Positions 56,696 to 64,000 of a stretch of 64,000 bases of DNA are shown here, in pieces (position 1 is the stretch's first letter; the number at the start of each line of letters is the position of its first letter). A program made the position numbers and the translations under genes. Origin of the DNA: an uncultured Flavobacteriaceae bacterium (lineage in GTDB: Bacteria; Bacteroidota; Bacteroidia; Flavobacteriales; Flavobacteriaceae); contig CALSOZ010000001.1 in assembly GCA_943788095.1 (NCBI GenBank), positions 124,001 through 188,000 on the forward strand, in the 5' to 3' direction. The notes under the pieces were generated by a model. The model did not search any database. It saw only the letters and a list, made by a program, of their open reading frames with translations, and was not told the origin of the DNA.

Positions 56696-56923
56696 ATGAA
56701 AGATTTTTTTAATGCCATTCAAGACCTTTTCGAAACCGTATTACTTGCTCCTTATGATGCTTTAAGAGCTCTTGAACTAGAAAACTGGTTTGGCGCCAAC
56801 ATCGTGTCCTGGATATTTATGGCAATTGGACTGGTTGCTTTTGTGTATTGGATGTTACAGCTAAAATCGTTCAGCGACAATAATGAAGAAGATAAAAGCA
56901 TCTCTTCACATTCATATCTATAA
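56696..56923 (+). CDS. Small membrane protein, DUF6341 type
   Basis: A 75-residue protein with one amphipathic N-terminal helix (FFNAIQDLFETVLLAPYDALR) and one membrane helix (about residues 38-57, IVSWIFMAIGLVAFVYWML). It is conserved beside purD in Flavobacteriia as far as I recall. It converges with purD, overlapping by 6 bases. TAACTTTA at 56676-56683 may be its -7 element. Its function is unknown. Confidence 0.78.
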   Translation: MKDFFNAIQDLFETVLLAPYDALRALELENWFGANIVSWIFMAIGLVAFVYWMLQLKSFSDNNEEDKSISSHSYL

Positions 56924-58189
56924 ATCGAATCCGATATCTTTTCGGAAGTTCATGTTTTCAAACTTGATGTGTTTGATGGACTCGTAAGATGTGTTTAGAG
57001 CAGATTTAATATCCTCTCCAAATGATGTTACCGCCATCACACGACCTCCTGAGGTTAGGACTTTACCATCTTTGTGGTCCGCACCTGCATGAAATATAAT
57101 TGAGTTTTCGATTGATTTGAATCCAGTAATTTCTTTCCCTTTTTCGTAAGCCTCTGGATACCCTCCTGAAACTAACATGACCGTAACTGCGGTTTTTGGA
57201 TCAATCTCGATTTCGATTTCATTCAAACGTTGTTGGTCAATCGCTTGAAAAATTTCAACTAAGTCTGTTTTTAATCTTGGTAAAACTGCTTCGGTTTCAG
57301 GATCGCCCATACGCACGTTATACTCGATCACCATCGGTTCGTTATCCACAACAATGAGTCCAATAAATATAAACCCTTTATAAGGTAACTGATCTGTGAT
57401 AAGGCCCTCAACGGTTGGTTTAACGATTCTATCTTCTATCTTCTTTAATAAAATAGCATCTGCAAACGGAACGGGTGAAATAGCCCCCATACCGCCGGTG
57501 TTTAGTCCTGTGTCTCCTTCACCGATGCGTTTATAATCTTTGGCAGTTGGAAGTAGTTTATAATGAATGCCATCCGTTAACACAAAACAACTGAGTTCAA
57601 TACCGTCCAAAAACTCCTCAATAACAACTTTCGTGCTTGCGGCTCCAAATTTAGAATCTACCAGCATATTTTTAAGCTCTTGCTTGGCTTCTTTTATATC
57701 TGAGATTATAAGCACGCCTTTCCCTGCTGCTAATCCATCGGCCTTCAAAACATATGGCGGTTTTAACGTTTCTAAAAATGCATATCCCGCTTCTAAATTA
57801 GCTTTGGTGAAGCTCTCATAGGCGGCTGTTGGAATGTTGTGACGGAACAGAAATTCTTTTGCAAACTCTTTACTGCCTTCCAGTTGGGCTGCAGCTTTTT
57901 GAGGGCCAATAACAGCCACATGTTGGAGGTCAGAATCCTCTAAAAAGAAGTCGTAAATACCATTGACTAAAGGGTCTTCTGGCCCTACAACAACCATGTT
58001 GATTGAATGTGCAAGCACCTGTTTTTTAATGCCCTCAAAATCTGTAACGGAAATAGCGAGGTTGGTTGCTATGGATGCGGTTCCAGAATTTCCTGGAGCG
58101 ACAAAAAGTGCCTTACACAAAGGGCTTTGAGCGATTTTCCAAGCAAACGTATGCTCTCTACCTCCGGCGCCTAATATTAAAATATTCAT
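56918..58189 (-). CDS. purD: Phosphoribosylamine-glycine ligase
   Basis: Joins glycine to phosphoribosylamine with ATP in purine synthesis. This 423-residue ATP-grasp enzyme starts MNILILGAGGREHTFAWKI and contains KADGLAAGKGVLI (ATP binding), EEFLDGIELSCFVL, DYKRIGEGDTGLNTGGMGAISP and EYNVRMGDPETEAVLPRL. The C-terminal domain is complete. It is a solitary gene of a pathway otherwise outside the window. Confidence 0.96.
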   Translation of the reverse strand: MNILILGAGGREHTFAWKIAQSPLCKALFVAPGNSGTASIATNLAISVTDFEGIKKQVLAHSINMVVVGPEDPLVNGIYDFFLEDSDLQHVAVIGPQKAAAQLEGSKEFAKEFLFRHNIPTAAYESFTKANLEAGYAFLETLKPPYVLKADGLAAGKGVLIISDIKEAKQELKNMLVDSKFGAASTKVVIEEFLDGIELSCFVLTDGIHYKLLPTAKDYKRIGEGDTGLNTGGMGAISPVPFADAILLKKIEDRIVKPTVEGLITDQLPYKGFIFIGLIVVDNEPMVIEYNVRMGDPETEAVLPRLKTDLVEIFQAIDQQRLNEIEIEIDPKTAVTVMLVSGGYPEAYEKGKEITGFKSIENSIIFHAGADHKDGKVLTSGGRVMAVTSFGEDIKSALNTSYESIKHIKFENMNFRKDIGFDL

Positions 58190-58203
58190 GCTAAAATTTT
58201 GAA

Positions 58204-59562
58204 TTAATACGCTTTTTCTTCCCCGTTGATGGTATTAAAAAACGTTTGAAAAATGATTTTGATGTCTAAAAAGAAGGACCAATTTTCAATATAAAAAATA
58301 TCGTGTTTTACACGTCCTATGATATCTTTATCCGATTCGACTTCGCCTCTAAAACCACTGACTTGTGCGAGGCCCGTAATGCCTGGTTTTACAAAATGGC
58401 GTACCATAAATTTGTCTATTTTTTTAGCATACATTTCTGTATGACTCAACATATGAGGGCGTGGCCCTACAACAGACATGTCTCCCAAAAGTACATTGAA
58501 AAACTGTGGCATTTCATCAAGACTGGTTTTGCGAAGTATTTTTCCAAAATTAGTAATGCGCGCATCACCCCTCGTGACTTGAATTAAATCTGCATTAGGA
58601 TTTTGAACCATGGACCTAAACTTAAAACACCTAAAAGACTTGTAGTTGTACCCATTTCGTAACTGAGTGAAAAACACATTGCCTTTGGATTCTATTTTAA
58701 TTATGAGGGCAACCAAAGGCGTTAACCAAGATAATATAGTCACAATTACTAATAATGAAAAAACGATGTCAAAAGCCCGTTTCAATAAAAGACTAAGTGG
58801 GTCGTCTAAAGGAATTGTTCTAAACGTAAGAATTGGAATAAGTCCATAATAATCATGTTGTAATTTTTTTGACAACACTTGCTTATTATCTGGGATGAAC
58901 TTAACGACCTTTAAGTTGTTGTCGGCAAAACTGATTACTTGAGCTATATCTTGATTTTTAAGCTCTTTAATAGAACAAAATAATTCATCAATGTCTTCTC
59001 TTAAGATGTATTCAAAAACAGCTTCAAGATCTAACTTTTTGCGGTCTTTAAAACAGACTATTTTGTTGTTAATGAACCCAAGTTGAGGGCTGTCATTGAA
59101 AAAACGCTCTAACACTTCTGATTCTTTAGTTTTCCCTAAAATAATGGTTTTACGAATATTGCCTTTAAAATACGCTCGATATCTTTTCAGTAAAAAAAAC
59201 ATCAAGTATTTGAAAAACGTAATACATAGAAAAACGATCAGTACATATTTAATAATATGAATTGGATGCAGGTTTAGCTTGAAATTAACCCCTGAATATG
59301 CAAATATTAATAAAATGAAGAATAGAAATTGTCTAAACAAAAGTTTGAAAATTCTGATCACACTGGAGTACCTATGGACCTCATAAAACCCAGACACGAT
59401 TGCCATTACGACCCATCCCAATGAAATAGAGATTATAAAATTTAAAGGGGGGATTTCTTTAAAAAAACAGAAAAGCCCCAAAGCGTTTATAAGCACCAAA
59501 TCGGTGGTATATGAAATTGGTTTTATGAACCCTGAATATCGTCCTTGTTTAAATAAGCTCAC
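58204..59562 (-). CDS. Exopolysaccharide polyprenyl glycosylphosphotransferase
   Basis: Starts repeat-unit assembly by transferring a sugar-1-phosphate to undecaprenyl phosphate. It has 452 residues: four to five membrane helices at the N-terminus, a CoA-binding-like cytoplasmic region, then the catalytic bacterial sugar transferase domain from about residue 265: LLLKRAFDIVFSLLVIV (membrane helix), KFRSMVQNPNADLI, LRKTSLDEMPQFFNVLLGDMSVVGPRPHM. The donor sugar cannot be read from sequence. It directly follows the decarboxylase gene, which stops one base upstream of its start. Confidence 0.92.
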   Translation of the reverse strand: MSLFKQGRYSGFIKPISYTTDLVLINALGLFCFFKEIPPLNFIISISLGWVVMAIVSGFYEVHRYSSVIRIFKLLFRQFLFFILLIFAYSGVNFKLNLHPIHIIKYVLIVFLCITFFKYLMFFLLKRYRAYFKGNIRKTIILGKTKESEVLERFFNDSPQLGFINNKIVCFKDRKKLDLEAVFEYILREDIDELFCSIKELKNQDIAQVISFADNNLKVVKFIPDNKQVLSKKLQHDYYGLIPILTFRTIPLDDPLSLLLKRAFDIVFSLLVIVTILSWLTPLVALIIKIESKGNVFFTQLRNGYNYKSFRCFKFRSMVQNPNADLIQVTRGDARITNFGKILRKTSLDEMPQFFNVLLGDMSVVGPRPHMLSHTEMYAKKIDKFMVRHFVKPGITGLAQVSGFRGEVESDKDIIGRVKHDIFYIENWSFFLDIKIIFQTFFNTINGEEKAY

Positions 59563-60553
<991 letters not shown>

Positions 60554-60698
60554 CTATGATTTAAATGATTTACAAATGTAAGAAAATATTATTCTAAGAT
60601 TGATTTGAAGCGCGCTTTAAGTTTGAAAGAGTTCAAATTTTTTATTCATCTTGTTACGTTTAAAAATTGAATCTGTATGGGATATTAGGAACCGTTAT

Positions 60699-61803
60699 TT
60701 ACACATTTAAACTTAGCGATTTTAAGGTGACTAAAAAAACAAAACAATTAATAGGATAATAAAGAAAATTTCCTCCGATAAAAATAAAAAATAAAATTAC
60801 AATAAAATAGAACAAGCTTAATTCATTTTTAACAAAATTGTTTTTTAGTAATTTGAAAAAGAAAAAGAAAACAACAATCCCAATTATTCCAAAATACATT
60901 AAAACGTCTATGGGCTCCATTTCAACTCTAAAATCTTTTAATTTAATCCCTCCAGTAATTATATTAAAATTGATTTCGGACAAGTCTATTCCAGGTAGTG
61001 CTTAAGAGACCGTTTCTCGTTGAAGATAACGCGGTCAAAAACCCTTCAGTTTCAATAATTTCTTTGAATGTTTTCTGATAAAAGAACATTAAAGAAATAG
61101 CGGTAAAAATTGAAGTTAATGAGATCAATGCCCTTAACCTTGTCTTACGTTTTTTAAGTTTTGAAAATACCACATATATCCCTGCGAAAAATAAAAACCC
61201 TAATAAAATTTTGGTTCCCACAAATAATGACGAAATTAGACTAACAAGTAGAAACGTTTTGTCCTTTATCTTTATTGCTAAAACAATTGATGAAATATAG
61301 AAATAGGTAGATTGCATAGCGGTAAGCAATAAGCCATTATAACCAAACCTAGAATGATATGTTTTATAAAGTTGTACGTCTGTCAACAAGCCATAAATAA
61401 TGAAAAAAAAATTAATATAGACTAAGCTCTTCATGGTGTTGACAACATTTTTCTTCCAAAATACATCATCTACATCTAGGAAAAATAGTGGAGCGAAAAA
61501 CAAAAAACAACTATATTTTAAAAAATAATTAAAATCTGTTCCATAATAAACGTTGTTAAATAAAAAAACACTGAATAAAATAAATAATAGTCCGTATATG
61601 CTTTGTAGTGACCTGGGAGACCTTCTGAAAATAAAAAACCCAAAAATAACTGCCAACAAAACCATTAGAACTTTGACAATTCTACTAGGGTAAATTAAAA
61701 AATTGTAATTCGAGTATTTTTGAAGAAACTTAGTTATACCATCTGCTAAATAGATTGAAATTAAGGTTACATTTATAACTACAGGAATAGCTTTTTCAGT
61801 CAT
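60699..61803 (-). CDS. O-antigen polymerase-like membrane protein, probably one gene broken by one extra base
   Basis: The first frame (61803 leftward) has eight or more membrane helices and ends soon after LSSTRNGLLS, a typical polymerase loop; the second frame (to 60699) continues with PGIDLSEINFNIITGGIKLKDF and three more helices. Removing one base near 60991-61005 joins them without a stop; the span is 1105 bases, three times 368 plus one. Together they look like a Wzy-type or EpsG-type polysaccharide polymerase of about 367 residues. Membership is inferred from topology and position in the locus. It overlaps the next upstream gene by 8 bases. Confidence 0.65.
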
Positions 61804-63058
61804 CGTTTATTGTAAATTCAAATACTGTGAATATTATTAGAAAAAAAGAAAAGGAAACTACCCCCCATTGCCTACTCAGCATTGATTCAGTAAAAAATCC
61901 CACCGAAAACACGTTTGTCATCAATAATAAATATATTTTATTAACCGCATATTTGTAGGCGTAGAAAAAGATCAAAATTAATATTGAGAAACTAAATAAG
62001 CCCCCATAGAGCAAAGTGTCTAAATATTGGTTATGAGAATTATACTTATTGTAGTAGCCTAAATAAAATTTATCTTTTTTGTATTGGTCCAGCAACTTGT
62101 TTTTAGCATCACCTACTCCATAGCCAGCTACTGATCCGGCAGCTATGCTCCTAATCGCATTCGTCCATTTTTTTAAGCGTATTGATGTGCCTCCAAAATG
62201 ATCTTGGTAAAACGCTTCTTTGATTGAGAAAGACTCTTTTGCCCTAATTCTTGTTACAGGATTGATGGCTCCTATAGCTAAAATAGTTGCAACTAACGAA
62301 ACTAAAATAAAGGTTTTTTTTGTAAAGGTAGAGTTGTCAATAAATATAATAAATATGAAATAATTTAAGGCAAAAATCAATATCTGCCATCTAGAAGCTG
62401 CTAATAAAATCAAAAGCCCTAAAGTTATTAATTGAAAATAATAGTATTTTATCTTTCGTATTTTTTTTAAATAAAATAAAAAAACAACTGCTATGTTAGT
62501 AAACACACCTAAGTAAATAGGTTGGATTCCGATAGGGGAAGTGAAATTTGCATAAGCAAAGTACCAGTAATTAAAATAATCATATCTCCCGTTTTCTACT
62601 TCCCTGCCTCTTAGTGTGTCAAATACATATTCTAAAGTATAACCTTCAATTACATTCTTATAAATTGAAGTTGAAAAAAGAAAAAAGAATAGCAAGCAAA
62701 GAAAACCGATATAGCTTTTGGTTATAAATTCTAAGTTAACTTCTTTTTTGGAAATAAATAACGGAATTAACGGAATTACTAAAAATGATAGTGAACTAGT
62801 AATAACAGAAACTCCTGTCTTAAGATCTTTTGAATAAAACAAAGATACTAACAGCATAAAAAAATAAAGAATAAAGAATAAAGAGACTTTATTGAAATTA
62901 GTTTTATGAAAGTTAGTATTAATGATGTGTCTCACAAAGGTTAAACCCAACAGTACCCCTATAAATATTACGTTTAATATTTTGGGAGGGACAACAAAAG
63001 TTATAAGTATTAACACCATCAGAATATTAACAAATCCGATTTTTTTAAGCTTGATCAT
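61796..63058 (-). CDS. O-antigen ligase/polymerase family membrane protein
   Basis: A 420-residue protein with about eleven membrane helices and the large loop containing RLKKWTNAIRSIAAGSVAGYG and YNKYNSHNQYLDTLLYGGLFSF, as expected of the Wzy/WaaL superfamily. Either it polymerises repeat units or it ligates the polymer to a carrier. The next gene downstream has a similar topology, so the locus may have two such enzymes. It overlaps the glycosyltransferase gene upstream by 14 bases. Confidence 0.82.
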   Translation of the reverse strand: MIKLKKIGFVNILMVLILITFVVPPKILNVIFIGVLLGLTFVRHIINTNFHKTNFNKVSLFFILYFFMLLVSLFYSKDLKTGVSVITSSLSFLVIPLIPLFISKKEVNLEFITKSYIGFLCLLFFFLFSTSIYKNVIEGYTLEYVFDTLRGREVENGRYDYFNYWYFAYANFTSPIGIQPIYLGVFTNIAVVFLFYLKKIRKIKYYYFQLITLGLLILLAASRWQILIFALNYFIFIIFIDNSTFTKKTFILVSLVATILAIGAINPVTRIRAKESFSIKEAFYQDHFGGTSIRLKKWTNAIRSIAAGSVAGYGVGDAKNKLLDQYKKDKFYLGYYNKYNSHNQYLDTLLYGGLFSFSILILIFFYAYKYAVNKIYLLLMTNVFSVGFFTESMLSRQWGVVSFSFFLIIFTVFEFTINDD

Positions 63059-64000
63059 TGTTTTCTTTTAATTTAGATGACAAATAATTCTCATATTGAG
63101 AATTTATCAACTCCCAGTTGAAGTTTAACTTTATTTCTTGAATATTATTGTTTTTAAAAAGTTCTTTATACTTTTTGAAAAAATATTCCCCATCATTAAT
63201 AATGTTACACACGTCATGAGGATTCTTAAAATATAGGGCGTTGGCTTTTAAAATACTTTTATTAAAAATATTGTCATTTGCTGTTATTAGAGCACCAGAA
63301 GCCATTGCCTCAAGCAGAGAGGGATTCGTCCCCCCTACAGAGTGTCCGTGAAAATAAAATTTTGAAAAAAATCTTAGATTATTTAAAGTATCTAAATTAT
63401 ATATCCCTCCTATAAACTGAATATTAGAATGTTTTTTATATTTATTTTTCAAGTAGGAGCCGAATTTATTGGTATCATGTTTGCCTATGACAAGGAAAGT
63501 TTCTTTTGATTTCGCAAAAGTTATTCCATCTAAAATAGTTTCAATATTATTTTCTGGTTCTAATCTTGCTATTAGCATATTATACTTAAAGGGCTCTATG
63601 TTGTATTGTTCTAAAGACGCCTTATCTGTTTTACTAATAACATCTGCGCCATATGCGATGAATTTAGAGTCTTTTCGGTAAGTTTCTTTAATGTAGTCTT
63701 GAATTCCGATGGAATCTGATATAAGATAATCACTATTTTTTATAGCCAAGGCTTCAGCGAACTTTAAAAATTTTCTAACTAGTATATTGTACTTAGATCT
63801 TTTCCATTCTAAACCATCCATATTTGTTATAATTAAAGATTTACTGGGAAGTAATTTGCTCCATATTGAGCTGCTTGTATATCCTAGCTGAAGTATGACG
63901 TCAAAATGTACTTTTCTGCAAAATTTAATACAATTTAAGTCATAAATAAACTGTCCAGCTGTCCCTATTTTGTCTTCAGGATCATTTCTATGAATAATTT
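63045..64000 (-). CDS. DUF1972 glycosyltransferase, GT4-like (5' end outside window)
   Basis: A glycosyltransferase whose frame is open to the right edge, so the N-terminus is missing. The visible 318 codons begin IIHRNDPEDKIGTAGQFIYD and contain ILQLGYTSSSIWSKL, typical of DUF1972 rhamnosyltransferases, then a GT4-like Rossmann half with LIARLEPENNIETILDG, FYFHGHSVGGTNPSLLEAMASGALI. Relatives add rhamnose to capsule or cell-wall glycans. A Met at 63821 is internal and not a start. Confidence 0.85.
   Translation of the reverse strand, partial: IIHRNDPEDKIGTAGQFIYDLNCIKFCRKVHFDVILQLGYTSSSIWSKLLPSKSLIITNMDGLEWKRSKYNILVRKFLKFAEALAIKNSDYLISDSIGIQDYIKETYRKDSKFIAYGADVISKTDKASLEQYNIEPFKYNMLIARLEPENNIETILDGITFAKSKETFLVIGKHDTNKFGSYLKNKYKKHSNIQFIGGIYNLDTLNNLRFFSKFYFHGHSVGGTNPSLLEAMASGALITANDNIFNKSILKANALYFKNPHDVCNIINDGEYFFKKYKELFKNNNIQEIKLNFNWELINSQYENYLSSKLKENNDQA

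Overview
The window looks like a chromosomal stretch from a marine-type member of the Flavobacteriaceae (Bacteroidota). Lineage markers are a GldH gliding lipoprotein, a SprE-like gliding/secretion lipoprotein, a protein with a type IX secretion (T9SS) C-terminal sorting domain, RicT with a Cys-rich N-terminus, several small Flavobacteriia-specific families, AT-rich DNA, start codons without obvious Shine-Dalgarno sequences, and TTTG-N19-TAnnTTTG promoters. No tRNA, rRNA, CRISPR array, prophage or transposase was seen.

Layout. 1-11.5 kb: a truncated sensor kinase, then an almost complete heme pathway, divergent around an AraC regulator: hemJ, a MATE exporter and hemH leftward; hemA, a hemC-hemD fusion, hemE, a GNAT acetyltransferase, hemF and hemB rightward. 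Only hemL is absent. 11.5-16.7 kb: a lipoprotein, an outer-membrane protein, a serine hydrolase, a 3'-5' exonuclease and a double-ATPase peptide transporter protein. 16.7-17.4 kb: a RelE/ParE-type toxin-antitoxin pair that appears inserted at the transporter gene's 3' end. 17.4-30.4 kb: scoAB, PBP1A, gldH, ricT, trhO, recA, plsC, then an AT-rich accessory island with cassette-like inverted repeats (26.3-28.2 kb), then trpS and dprA. 30.5-36.6 kb: a cell-surface locus (decayed leucine-rich/collagen-like giant, OmpA protein, T9SS protein, HU-SPOR protein). 36.7-43.6 kb: thioesterase, EnvC, DUF4292 lipoprotein, TPR protein, dUTPase, flippase and envelope proteins. 43.6-52.7 kb: ATP synthase operon (atpB-E-F-H-A-G, without atpD/C) behind sprE and bactofilin, with a four-helix-bundle gene inside an inverted-repeat element between atpA and atpG. 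52.9-64 kb: a ferredoxin reductase, GT9 transferase, small conserved proteins, purD, and the end of an exopolysaccharide locus that runs off the right edge.

A recurring complication: at least twelve single-base indels break otherwise intact conserved genes (two losses, ten gains), including atpA and atpH. Each repairs a full-length protein when one base is added or removed. The simplest reading is sequencing or assembly error. I therefore annotate repaired spans and mark where the frame breaks.

The most interesting biology is the inverted-repeat element carrying a 23S-intervening-sequence-type four-helix protein inside the ATP synthase operon, the attC-like cassette at 26.3-26.9 kb, the toxin-antitoxin insertion that leaves a diverged copy of its target's 3' end, and a perfect hairpin with T-tract just after atpE.
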